Made by a program: the position numbers and the translations under genes. 40,616 nucleotides of DNA from Coriobacteriaceae bacterium AM48-5. GTDB taxonomy: Bacteria > Actinomycetota > Coriobacteriia > Coriobacteriales > Coriobacteriaceae. Below are positions 1-8,096 of this stretch, piece after piece (the first letter of the stretch is position 1; the number at the start of each line of letters is the position of its first letter). A model generated the notes under the pieces. That model had not been told where the DNA came from, made no database searches, and saw only the letters and a list, made by a program, of their open reading frames with translations. The DNA lies in the NCBI GenBank assembly GCA_027669525.1, contig JAQEDJ010000018.1, forward strand, positions 1 through 40,616. The letters run 5' to 3'.

Positions 1-118
1 GTACCGCCGGTAAAGCAGACGCGCTCGCAGGAGCCCTTTGCGGACACCTTGTGGGACTTGGTGTCGATGACCTGATACTTAAGGTCGAAGATCCCGCGTT
101 GACGACCAGAACGTTCAT
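1..118 (-). CDS. ackA: Acetate kinase, N-terminal fragment (cut by window edge)
   Basis: The minus strand starts at an ATG at 118 and reads MNVLVVNAGSST, the phosphate-binding start of acetate kinases (NAGSSxLK). The next residues, LKYQVIDTKSHKV and then KGSCERV, are in another frame, so one base seems lost near 83, where ACCCTT reads ACCTT. A Shine-Dalgarno (AGGGAG) lies just upstream. Acetate kinase converts acetyl phosphate and ADP to acetate and ATP in the cytosol and is the last step of fermentative acetate formation. Only about 39 codons are in the window, so the rest cannot be judged. The family call rests on the N-terminal motif and the continuing similarity after the shift. Confidence 0.8.
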   Translation of the reverse strand, partial: MNVLVVNAGSSTLSIRSSTPSPTRCPQRAPASASALPAV

Positions 119-170
119 GTGACTCCCTACTAACAGGCGGTGTGGCGCCGCCAGGTACATACGCTTCAAT

Positions 171-204
171 AATAAACCCAAACGCCCTCGCGCTCGGGTT
201 TATT
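171..204. terminator. Probable intrinsic terminator of the MFS gene
   Basis: A perfect 9-bp inverted repeat (AATAAACCC at 171-179, GGGTTTATT at 196-204) lies between the MFS stop and ackA. Both flanks are A/T-rich, so it could stop transcription either way. The U-tract is short, so the call is moderate. Confidence 0.5.
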
Positions 205-237
205 GCGTTGATATATAAGTTATCGGTGCCTAAATAC

Positions 238-1398
238 TCATGGCCTTTGACTTGTAAGACGAAATAGCGCGGGGATATACACCAGGGAAGAAATCCCGAG
301 CGCAACAAGCAATACGACTCGAATGCCCGCAACGCTACTCAGCACAGAGTTAAGCAGATAGAAAAGAACGGCACCCACCGCCACCATCTGGCTTTGAACC
401 GAAATCAGTGAACAGCGCATCGATGAGTCGGCAGCATTTTGGAAAACTGAGTATTTGATTGGGGCAAACAACGAGTACGCAACTGTCTGCAGCACATAGA
501 ACACGGGCAGCAAATTAGCCGGAGTAAGGGGGATCAAAAACAAAGCTGTCAATACTAAGCGAATGATGCCGCAAATACGCGCAAAACGGCCCTTGTCGAC
601 ATGAGCAATCACACTGGGCACAATAAGCCCCATGGAGGCCGAGGCAAGGAGCTGGACCGCAATGGTCACACCCGAAGCGACGGAATTCATTCCGCGGCCC
701 GCAAGCAGCAGTGAGAAAAAGTCTTCCAGGGCGACAAAAGCAAATGCCTGAGAACAGTCCATTATGAACGCTGAACGAAGAATGCCATTACACGCAATAG
801 CGGCACCGATCATCTTCGGGCTAATTCCACGCTCAGGTGCCCCCGCAGTGCCCCCTCTTCGCATCTCAGGAATGCAGACAACGACAACCAACGTCAACAC
901 CATTGCGATGATATCTGCCGAAAGACCAATGAGATATGCACCGACAGACGAAATGAAACCGCCCACGCAAGCGGAGATGGCATAAGAGGCATAGAAAACA
1001 AATCGCTCAACGACATTAAGTCTTACGAGCTGGTCCTGAGAGACGCTGTCAATGTAAATCGCTTCTATGGATCCGCTCAGACATGCAACGGCAAAACCTT
1101 TGAGAGCGAACGCACCGATTAAAAGCAGAGGGGAACGGACGAGAAGCAGGGCGGCGTAGTATCCAAGCATCCCCACGACGCCAACGAGACCGCTTGCCTT
1201 TCGTCCAAACCTATCAGCAATATAGCCAGTGGGAACTTCGAGGATGAACTTGCTCACTTGATATGCAATCATCATGCTAGAAATCGCCACTATCGAGAAT
1301 CCGACGAATTCAAGGTAAACCGTCAGAAAATACAAAATAGTGCTGAAGTTCGACAGAAAAACGAACGTCATATAAAGCAAAACCGTACGGTTTTTCAT
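238..1398 (-). CDS. MFS transporter, probable drug or metabolite efflux
   Basis: Reads as a 386-residue polytopic membrane protein with about 12 hydrophobic segments, the usual MFS size. The signature loop between helices 2 and 3 is visible as GYIADRFGRK. The first reading-frame ATG at 1422 lacks a good ribosome site; the ATG at 1398 is preceded by GGAGGG at suitable distance, so I start there. The LysR gene lies just upstream on the same strand with about 120 nt between them, so the regulator may control it. The substrate cannot be told from sequence. Base composition is visibly less G+C-rich than the following housekeeping genes, which hints at acquisition. Confidence 0.8.
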   Translation of the reverse strand: MKNRTVLLYMTFVFLSNFSTILYFLTVYLEFVGFSIVAISSMMIAYQVSKFILEVPTGYIADRFGRKASGLVGVVGMLGYYAALLLVRSPLLLIGAFALKGFAVACLSGSIEAIYIDSVSQDQLVRLNVVERFVFYASYAISACVGGFISSVGAYLIGLSADIIAMVLTLVVVVCIPEMRRGGTAGAPERGISPKMIGAAIACNGILRSAFIMDCSQAFAFVALEDFFSLLLAGRGMNSVASGVTIAVQLLASASMGLIVPSVIAHVDKGRFARICGIIRLVLTALFLIPLTPANLLPVFYVLQTVAYSLFAPIKYSVFQNAADSSMRCSLISVQSQMVAVGAVLFYLLNSVLSSVAGIRVVLLVALGISSLVYIPALFRLTSQRP

Positions 1399-1517
1399 GC
1401 TCCGCCCTCCAAGAGTCAGCAATCTAAATCGAAATCTTGGAAAAGCATGAGGGCAAAGCTGTCAGCTATGTGTTGCAGGGCGTCAACATTCACTTGACGA
1501 CACGAGGCCAAATGGCC

Positions 1518-2408
1518 TCACGAAGCGAGATGACGCAATAGGTGAAGAAATACCGTCTGGTGTCGATCGGTCCAGGCATTTTGTCGATAGCAAAAGTAGA
1601 TGGGCAAGGCTACGTCATGTGAGGCTTCAATGGAGCACTCGCTCACTTCCAATCCATCCGATGCGAGAGAAGAGCCAGAAAAACTCAATATCAATCCCCC
1701 GGCTTGAAGAAACTCAGCCTGCGCCCTGTTTCCGTATTCGACATCGCGAAAGCGGAAATTAACCAGCTGAGCTTCGGGACATTGATTGATTGCATTGAGA
1801 CAGGGTGACAAATTAATGGGAACAGCGAGCCTGCCGCCCAGTAACTCACGAATGGTCATAGCGTCAACAGATTGATGACCAGCTGGACATGAAAGAACCC
1901 TGAGCTCCTTTTCACCCATATATTTTGAAGAAAGGACGCTGTCCCGTGGTTCCTCAAACGAGATAGCCGCGTCCGAAATTCCAAGTATAAGTGATTCAAA
2001 GCATGTTGCCGTTGGCTGATGCCACACATCAAGATGAATCTGAGGGTGCGAGCTTTCAAACGAGTCGTACCAGTTTTCGGAAAAAAGGCGCCCCCGCCCG
2101 TGAAGACAGGGGGCGTAAAGACGGAAATGGCCGTCGGGCGAAACGCCGCCGTTCCCCGATTGAGCGTACTTTTTGAGATCGTCGACTTGCGCCAGGATCA
2201 CGCGTGCACGACGCGCAAATTCTCTGCCCGCCGGAGACAAAACAGCCTCCCCCGCCGATCGGTCGAGCAAAACAATCTGATACTCAGATTCCAACTTTTT
2301 TATTGCCGACGAAACGGCCTGCGGACTCACGTGAACGGCGCGAGCTGCTTTGCGCACGCCGCCATAGTTCGCTACAGCTTGAAGGTATTCGAGTTGAGAA
2401 AGCTGCAT
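1518..2408 (-). CDS. LysR-family transcriptional regulator
   Basis: The 296-residue product opens with a typical LysR winged helix-turn-helix in residues 1-60 (QLEYLQAVANYGGVRKAAR, then VSPQAVSSAIKKLE). The rest has the length of a LysR effector-binding domain (about residues 90-290). It would bind DNA as a dimer or tetramer and answer to a small molecule that cannot be named. It sits directly upstream of the MFS transporter on the same strand, an arrangement that suggests it governs that pump. A short hairpin (GAGGCC/GGCCTC near 1505-1520) overlaps its stop codon. G+C is lower than in the next genes. Confidence 0.85.
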   Translation of the reverse strand: MQLSQLEYLQAVANYGGVRKAARAVHVSPQAVSSAIKKLESEYQIVLLDRSAGEAVLSPAGREFARRARVILAQVDDLKKYAQSGNGGVSPDGHFRLYAPCLHGRGRLFSENWYDSFESSHPQIHLDVWHQPTATCFESLILGISDAAISFEEPRDSVLSSKYMGEKELRVLSCPAGHQSVDAMTIRELLGGRLAVPINLSPCLNAINQCPEAQLVNFRFRDVEYGNRAQAEFLQAGGLILSFSGSSLASDGLEVSECSIEASHDVALPIYFCYRQNAWTDRHQTVFLHLLRHLAS

Positions 2409-2442
2409 AGATTACTCCAAAGGCAGCCAAGTCGACGGCCTA

Positions 2443-2814
<372 letters not shown>

Positions 2815-2833
2815 TTATATTTGGTCGGGATGG

Positions 2834-3100
2834 TTAGAACGAGAGGTTGTCGTCGGTGTTGGCGGCCTCGCCGTCGGCGAGTACGTCGTTGCCGTCGACG
2901 TCCTTAAGGAGCACCGAGACCTTCTGCTCGGCATCGGACAGGCGGGTGCGCAGGCTCTTGAGGAGCTCGACGCCGCGGGTATAGCTCTCGAGCGACTCCT
3001 CGAGCTCCATATCGCCTGACTCCAAGCTGCGGATGATGAGCTCCAGCTCCTGCGAGGCCTGCTTGTACGTAAGCTGCTCGACCGGGGTCTTCTCTGCCAT
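2834..3100 (-). CDS. xseB: Exodeoxyribonuclease VII small subunit
   Basis: 88 residues, the normal length for XseB. The core TYKQASQELELIIRSLESGD, followed by ELEESLESYTRGVELLK, is the family's conserved coiled-coil region. XseB binds the large subunit to form exonuclease VII, which degrades single-stranded DNA from both ends in the cytosol. It lies 42 nt downstream of xseA on the same strand, the usual operon order. The acidic tail after residue 70 is not conserved. Confidence 0.93.
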   Translation of the reverse strand: MAEKTPVEQLTYKQASQELELIIRSLESGDMELEESLESYTRGVELLKSLRTRLSDAEQKVSVLLKDVDGNDVLADGEAANTDDNLSF

Positions 3101-3142
3101 ATCTGTTTCCTTTCCTAAAGGTTTATCGCTATGAAACGCAGT

Positions 3143-4621
3143 CTACTCGACCGTATCGACCGTTGCTGCCACGTTGCCGTCTGCCATGCGCACGCGAATG
3201 GCGTCGCCAGGCTTAAAGGTCTTGGCACTCGTAGCCACACCATCATCGCTGTACGCGATGGAATAGCCGCGAGCAAGCACTTTGAGCGGCGACAGGGCAT
3301 CGAGCGACGCTGCCGCACGGCTCAGGTCGGACGCTGGCTTGCTGAGCATCGTGCGCCCTTGATGCTCTAGGCGGGAACTCGCAAGCGTGAGCGCATGGCG
3401 TTTGCCATCGAGCCCCGAAGTGCTTGCAACCAGACGCTCGGGCAAGCGCTCAAAGTTGGAGCGAAATGTCCCGACCGAGCGTACTATGGCGCCCGACAGG
3501 CGATCGGCAGTCAGCGCAAGCTCCGATTCGCGACGCTCGACCATAAATGTGGGGTCGTTGAGGCACGGGCGGCACGCAGACGCATCGAGCGCATCGCCCA
3601 AGCGAGCCGTATAGGTATCCCAGGCACGGTGACCGCGCTGATTGAGCATCTCCAGGTCGACCTGGGCCGACCCAATCATCGATGCCATCGCGGCACCCAG
3701 ACGCTGATGGCGCGCCTCGAGCACATCGGTCAACTCCGTCATAGCCGGCGCCACCGATTCTGCCGCCGCCGTGGGCGTGGAGGCGCGGCGGTCGCTCACC
3801 ATGTCGCAAATCGAGGTATCGGGCTCATGGCCAATGCCGGTCACCACGGGCACAGGACAGGCTGCCACCGCACGGGCAAGCTCCTCGTCATTAAAGGTCA
3901 TGAGGTCCTCAAAGGAGCCGCCGCCGCGCACCAGCAAGATGCAGTCGGGCGCCGGCGTGATGGCGGCGGCACGGCGCAGGCCCTCAATAAGCTCGGCCGG
4001 CGCACCCTCGCCTTGAACCTTGGCGCCCACGCAGACGAGCTCGACGAGCGGGTTGCGACGACGCAATGTGCGCTTGACGTCGTCGATTACGGCACCCGAA
4101 AGCGAGGTGACGACCGCCACGCGGGAGCAGAACACCGGGATGCGGCGCTTGCGCGCTTCGTCCATCAGGCCCTCGCGGCGTAGCTTTTCGGCCAGTTGCG
4201 CCACTTGTTGACGCAGCAGACCCTCCCCCGCCAGCGAAAACGAGCGAGCGACAAAGCTCATGCGGCCGGTGGCCTTATAGAGATTGAAGCTGCCCTTAAA
4301 GCTCACCTGCATGCCATCGCGCAAGTCGAAGGTGCGCTTAAGGTAGGCGCCCTTCCAGATGATGCAGTCGACGGCCGCCGAGTCGTCCTTGATTTGGAAG
4401 TAGCAGTGGCCGCTTCGGGCATTGGGACCACGGAAGCCCGTGACCTCGCCCAGGACGCTCAGCTGCGGAATGGCATCGAGCGCACCGGCGGCGATCTCTA
4501 CCGCCTGGCTCACGCTGAGCTCTTTGCGCTCCTGCTCGTCCGATCCGTCGAACTCGGCGGAAACGGTATTGCCGGTCAGATTCCAGCCTGCCACGCAGCC
4601 CCCTTTCGTCATCGTGCACAT
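3143..4621 (-). CDS. xseA: Exodeoxyribonuclease VII large subunit
   Basis: 492 residues. Residues about 35-130 form the OB-fold DNA-binding domain (LGEVTGFRGP, GHCYFQIKDD). The catalytic region includes VAVVTSLSGAVIDDVKRTL, LVRGGGSFEDLMTFNDEELA and GIGHEPDTSICDMVSDRRAS, which are hallmark XseA motifs, followed by a long helical region that wraps with XseB. The start is uncertain: the ATG at 4621 is very close to a GGAG, and another ATG follows three codons later. It forms exonuclease VII with the next gene. Confidence 0.95.
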   Translation of the reverse strand: MCTMTKGGCVAGWNLTGNTVSAEFDGSDEQERKELSVSQAVEIAAGALDAIPQLSVLGEVTGFRGPNARSGHCYFQIKDDSAAVDCIIWKGAYLKRTFDLRDGMQVSFKGSFNLYKATGRMSFVARSFSLAGEGLLRQQVAQLAEKLRREGLMDEARKRRIPVFCSRVAVVTSLSGAVIDDVKRTLRRRNPLVELVCVGAKVQGEGAPAELIEGLRRAAAITPAPDCILLVRGGGSFEDLMTFNDEELARAVAACPVPVVTGIGHEPDTSICDMVSDRRASTPTAAAESVAPAMTELTDVLEARHQRLGAAMASMIGSAQVDLEMLNQRGHRAWDTYTARLGDALDASACRPCLNDPTFMVERRESELALTADRLSGAIVRSVGTFRSNFERLPERLVASTSGLDGKRHALTLASSRLEHQGRTMLSKPASDLSRAAASLDALSPLKVLARGYSIAYSDDGVATSAKTFKPGDAIRVRMADGNVAATVDTVE

Positions 4622-4663
4622 GGGCTCCGGCCCTGCGCTAATTCAAGTCCAACACATAGTACA

Positions 4664-4693
4664 GCGCCGCGGGGACACAAATCCCCACGGCGC
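4664..4693. terminator. GC-rich hairpin between zinc peptidase and xseA
   Basis: GCGCCG-x-GGGGA pairs with TCCCC-x-CGGCGC around a short A-rich loop. It lies just past the stop of the zinc peptidase gene and before xseA on the same strand. There is no clear U-tract, so it may be a weak terminator or an mRNA-stabilising hairpin. Confidence 0.45.
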
Positions 4694-4709
4694 CCGTCGG
4701 TCCCATTTG

Positions 4710-5413
4710 TTATCGGTTGGAGTTTCTGTTGTAGCGAGCCATAAGGTAGAGCAGCTGAATAATCGAGGTGAGCGCCGCAGCCACATAGGTAAGCGCGGCG
4801 GCCGTCAGCACCTTCTTGGCACCGTTGACCTGCTTGGAGCTCATACCCGACTGCTCAATATACGCCACGGCGCGCGACTGGCATCAATCTCAACCGGCAG
4901 CGTAACCAGCTGGAACAGCACGCTAAACGAGAAGAAGATCAGTGCGAGGGTCGTGAGTCCCGCGATGTTCATGAACAGGCCCATGAGCAGCACGATCGTC
5001 CAGGTGTTCTGGGTAAAGTTGACGACGGGGACCAAGGCGGTGCGCACCTTCATCATGGCATAGCCGCTTTGACGCTGGGCGGCATGACCCGCCTCGTGGC
5101 AGGCGACGGCAACGCTTGCGACCGACCCGCCCGAACGGTTGGCATCCGAGAGGTACAGGTTGTTGTCCTGCGGGTTGTAATGATCGGTAAGCTCGCCGGC
5201 AACGCCCTTAATGCCCACGGCGCTACAATCGTTGGCATCGAGCATGCGACGAGCGACCGTGGCGCCCGTATCGCCGTCCGAGCGTACCTTAGACCACGTC
5301 TTGTACGTCGAGTTGATATAGCTCTGCGCGGCAAGGCCAAGCACTGTGCAGACAAGAACAACCAGCAGGTACAGCGGGTCGATGCCAAAGCCGTATCCAT
5401 AGTAATAAGGCAT
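4710..5413 (-). CDS. YugP-type membrane zinc metallopeptidase (one frameshift)
   Basis: 234 residues after restoring one base near 4875. An N-terminal hydrophobic segment (LYLLVVLVCTVLGLAAQ) is followed by a zinc-binding HEAGH motif in VACHEAGHAAQRQSGYA, then further membrane segments. The end in the other frame, VAYIEQSGMSSKQVNGAKKV then LTYVAAALTSIIQLL, matches the family's C-terminus. The missing base falls in DASRRA, where CGCCGCGCC reads CGCGCGCC. The ATG at 5413 has GGAGG upstream. The family is the putative neutral zinc metallopeptidases of Gram-positive bacteria; the substrate is unknown. Confidence 0.88.
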
Positions 5414-5538
5414 GCGAATTCCTCCGAATCGAGTTACACGTTGGAGGCATTCTACCCACTCGCCCAGCCAACGAGACGCCATCGATGTTTTGGCATTGCC
5501 GCTCTAGAACGTTTACAGCGTTTGGTAAAACCGCGTAA

Positions 5539-6672
5539 CTATAGAAGCTCGATTTTGCCGTCCTTCACCGTCAGCCCCATATTGCCCGAGAGCAGATCGT
5601 CCAGACGCGAACCCACAAGCTCAAAGCGCCAGCCTTCGCGCAGGGGGCTCTGCTCGGGATGCTCAATATAGTCGGCCAGGTCATCGCGCGAGGCAATGAC
5701 CGAGGTCGCCACGCCCGAGCGCTCAGCAACCAGGCGAATGAGCGCATACATGAGATCCGTCACGCTCTCCAGCTCCGGAGAGATCTGGCGATGCCCGCGC
5801 ACCATGAGCGGCAGGCGATCGTGCGGGCAGCTCGCGCCGCGCTTGATGGCCATGAGCGCGCCATCCACGTCGCGCTCCCCCAACTGATCAGTACCGCGAA
5901 TGCTACGGAACTCCTCAACGCGCACAGGGTTGCGCTTGACGAGCGCCAGCAGCGTGTCGTCGGACATGACCCACTTGCGCGGGATGTTGCGGCGCTCGGC
6001 GCGATCCTCGCGCCAGGCGGCGAGCTCGCGCGCGATACCCAGCTGGTGACGGCTGCACGAGTTGATGCGCTTGACCTTGCGGAACGCCTCGTGGCGGTCG
6101 GCACGGTAGTGCGACTCGTCGGCCAGCGGGCGCAACTCGTCGAGCACCCAATCCACGCGGCCTAGCTCGCGCAGGCGGCTCATCATCTCGGTATAGGCGA
6201 CGATCAAGTACTTGACGTCATCGATCGCGTACTCAATCTGCTTATCGGTCAGCGGGCGACGCGACCAGTCGGTCAGCGACTCGGTCTTGGGCAACGAGAC
6301 GCCGCAAAACGTCTGCACGAGCGCTCCATACGAAATCTGCTGGCGCTCGCCCAAAAAGGAGGCGGCCACCTGCGTGTCAAAAATCGGACGCGGTAGCACG
6401 CCTACGGTATGAAGCATGACCTCCATATCCTGCGAGCAGGCGTGGAAGACCTTGGTCACGCTCTCGTCGGCCATAAGCTCGGCCAGTGGCGATAGGTCGT
6501 CGATTACCAGGGGATCGACCGCTACGCTCTCGGCAGGAGTGGCAATCTGAACCAAACACAGACGCGGATGGAACGTGCGCTCGCGCAAAAACTCGGTATC
6601 GACGGCAATCGCGTCGAATTCGCGGGCGCGCTGGCAAAAGTCGAGTAGAGCCTGATGTGTGGAAATGTACAT
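5539..6672 (-). CDS. rnd: Ribonuclease D
   Basis: 377 residues from the ATG at 6672, chosen because family members begin MYIxT just before the exonuclease domain; a GTG 36 nt upstream is an alternative. The DEDD exonuclease residues appear in AVDTEFLRE, in HACSQDMEV, in FDTQVAASFLG and in YAIDDVKYL. A helical HRDC domain follows (about residues 200-290), and then the C-terminal part typical of RNase D. The enzyme trims the 3' ends of tRNA and other small RNA precursors. It stands alone, divergent from the lipid kinase gene. Confidence 0.93.
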   Translation of the reverse strand: MYISTHQALLDFCQRAREFDAIAVDTEFLRERTFHPRLCLVQIATPAESVAVDPLVIDDLSPLAELMADESVTKVFHACSQDMEVMLHTVGVLPRPIFDTQVAASFLGERQQISYGALVQTFCGVSLPKTESLTDWSRRPLTDKQIEYAIDDVKYLIVAYTEMMSRLRELGRVDWVLDELRPLADESHYRADRHEAFRKVKRINSCSRHQLGIARELAAWREDRAERRNIPRKWVMSDDTLLALVKRNPVRVEEFRSIRGTDQLGERDVDGALMAIKRGASCPHDRLPLMVRGHRQISPELESVTDLMYALIRLVAERSGVATSVIASRDDLADYIEHPEQSPLREGWRFELVGSRLDDLLSGNMGLTVKDGKIELL

Positions 6673-6770
6673 ATCAACCCATCGAATAAGGTTAGGCCCG
6701 AAAAACACGGGTAGGATATCGGCATTGCTCTACAACTATACTCGGTTAGTCACAGAACGGGAACGTAAGT

Positions 6771-7688
6771 ATGCGCTGCCTTATCATCCACAACCCGGCA
6801 TCGGGCCCCAGTTCAGATGAAATCTACGCATTCACGCACGCCCTTGCACAGGGCGGCGACGAGGTCGTGATGCGCTTTATCGGCGATGGCATGGAGCCCG
6901 AGGACGCCGTGGCAGACGTTCGCGAGTTCGACCGCGTGGTCGTCTCGGGCGGCGACGGCACCGTCTCCAACGTGCTCGACCAGATGCGCGGCTGCGGCGT
7001 CCCCACGCTCGTTTTTCCCTCCGGCACGGCCTGTCTGTTCTTCAACAACATCGGCAATGCCCCCGAGGCAGCGGCGCTCGCCAAGGCATGCCGCGCCGGC
7101 CGCACGGTCAAAGTCGACATGGGCGAGCTCTTTTGGCTCGACGAGAACGGCAACGAAAAAGCGCCATGCTTTATCATCATCGCCGGCTCGGGCTTTGACG
7201 CTGAGATTATGATGAAGGCCGCCCCCACTAAAAACGACATCGGCGAGATCGCCTACTTCCTCTCCGCGCTCGCAACGCCCAACCCCACGGTGGCGCACTT
7301 TACCATTGAGCATGACGGCATTGTCGAGGAGCTCGATGGCATCTGCTGCATGGCCGGTAACACCTCGGTCATCCAAAACGACATCAACCTGTTCCCCGAT
7401 TGCCGCATGAACGACGGCATGGTCGACATCGCGGTCATCGAGCCCGTAAAAACCGTCCAGCTCCTGCCCACCGTGATCACCGCCGCGCTCGACCCCGCCG
7501 GCAAGGTGCTCGGCCGTCCGCAGTTCAAGATCATCCAGACCAAAGAAGCCAAGATCACCTGCACGCCGTCGCTGGGCATGCAGTTTGATGGCGAGATCAT
7601 CTCCAGCAACTCCGGCGTCTTTGGCGCCCGTGCGCTGCCTCAATGCCTTGATATCATCGTCGACGAATTCTCGCCGCTCGGAAAATAG
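6771..7688 (+). CDS. Diacylglycerol/lipid kinase family protein
   Basis: 305 residues with the DAGK catalytic fold. The start CLIIHNPASG is the first nucleotide-binding strand, and VVVSGGDGTVSNVLDQM carries the GGDGT motif that binds ATP. FPSGTACLFFNNIG is an altered form of the usual GTANDFA(R) motif, and LGMQFDGEI fits the C-terminal domain. Relatives phosphorylate diacylglycerol or other lipids at the membrane face. The 30-residue membrane protein follows 9 nt after the stop and shares its transcript, ending at a strong terminator. Confidence 0.88.
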   Translation: MRCLIIHNPASGPSSDEIYAFTHALAQGGDEVVMRFIGDGMEPEDAVADVREFDRVVVSGGDGTVSNVLDQMRGCGVPTLVFPSGTACLFFNNIGNAPEAAALAKACRAGRTVKVDMGELFWLDENGNEKAPCFIIIAGSGFDAEIMMKAAPTKNDIGEIAYFLSALATPNPTVAHFTIEHDGIVEELDGICCMAGNTSVIQNDINLFPDCRMNDGMVDIAVIEPVKTVQLLPTVITAALDPAGKVLGRPQFKIIQTKEAKITCTPSLGMQFDGEIISSNSGVFGARALPQCLDIIVDEFSPLGK

Positions 7689-7697
7689 GAGGACCCC

Positions 7698-7790
7698 ATG
7701 AACGACAATCCCCTGATTGGCTTTATCGTCATCGTCTTGGCTATGCTCGTCGGCTATGCCATCAATGTGATTCACCGCCGAAAGAAGTAA
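7698..7790 (+). CDS. 30-residue single-pass membrane microprotein
   Basis: A small ORF with a perfect AGGAGG at 7688-7693, overlapping the lipid kinase stop, 4 nt before its ATG. The product starts MNDNPLIGFIVIVLAML and ends VIHRRKK, that is, a short acidic/polar N-terminus, a hydrophobic helix of about 20 residues and a basic tail. By the positive-inside rule the tail would face the cytosol. I know of no named family. Its tight coupling to the lipid kinase and the shared terminator suggest it helps place or regulate that enzyme at the membrane; that is inference. Confidence 0.75.
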   Translation: MNDNPLIGFIVIVLAMLVGYAINVIHRRKK

Positions 7791-7826
7791 TTCCACATTG
7801 GTATGATATTCATCCAATTATCGTCT

Positions 7827-7868
7827 CCCCTGCTGTTTATGCATTTGCCAAACAGCGGGGGATTTTTC
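7827..7868 (+). terminator. Intrinsic terminator of the lipid kinase operon
   Basis: CCCC-T-GCTGTTT (7827-7838) pairs with AAACAGCGGGG (7850-7860), with one bulged T, followed by GATTTTTCTTT. It is placed just after the microprotein stop. Confidence 0.9.
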
Positions 7869-8096
7869 TTTGCGCCCCGTGCAAGGCGCTTTATTCAGAT
7901 ACAGTAATTGCAGGGTGTCTTTATTTAAGTAAAGCTACAAAATGAGTACGATTTACCGCTCATCGCATATTTAATCACGCTTATCGAGTAAGTTTCTTTC
8001 ATAGATGAATATTGTTTCTAGTTCGTTACGCTAATGAGGTGTCTTTATTGGCTGAAGCCTCTGGCGACAGAGGGCTTTCGCACGCTGGGAGGGAAA
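7869..8096 (+). other. A/T-rich leader region of the C69 peptidase gene
   Basis: About 230 nt without a gene. It contains two copies of GTGTCTTTATT (near 7915 and 8039), a small CTTTA/TAAAG hairpin, and shortly before the Shine-Dalgarno a GCGA-loop hairpin (GAAGCC-TCTG-GCGA-CAGA-GGGCTTTC, about 8052-8080). Promoter elements must lie here, but I cannot fix them. I recognise no riboswitch class. Confidence 0.4.

Noticed and set aside
6813..7817. A 334-codon minus frame opposite the lipid kinase
   Set aside because: Composition is that of an antisense shadow (Asp/Gly/Val-rich, no motif), and the plus strand has the GGDGT kinase.
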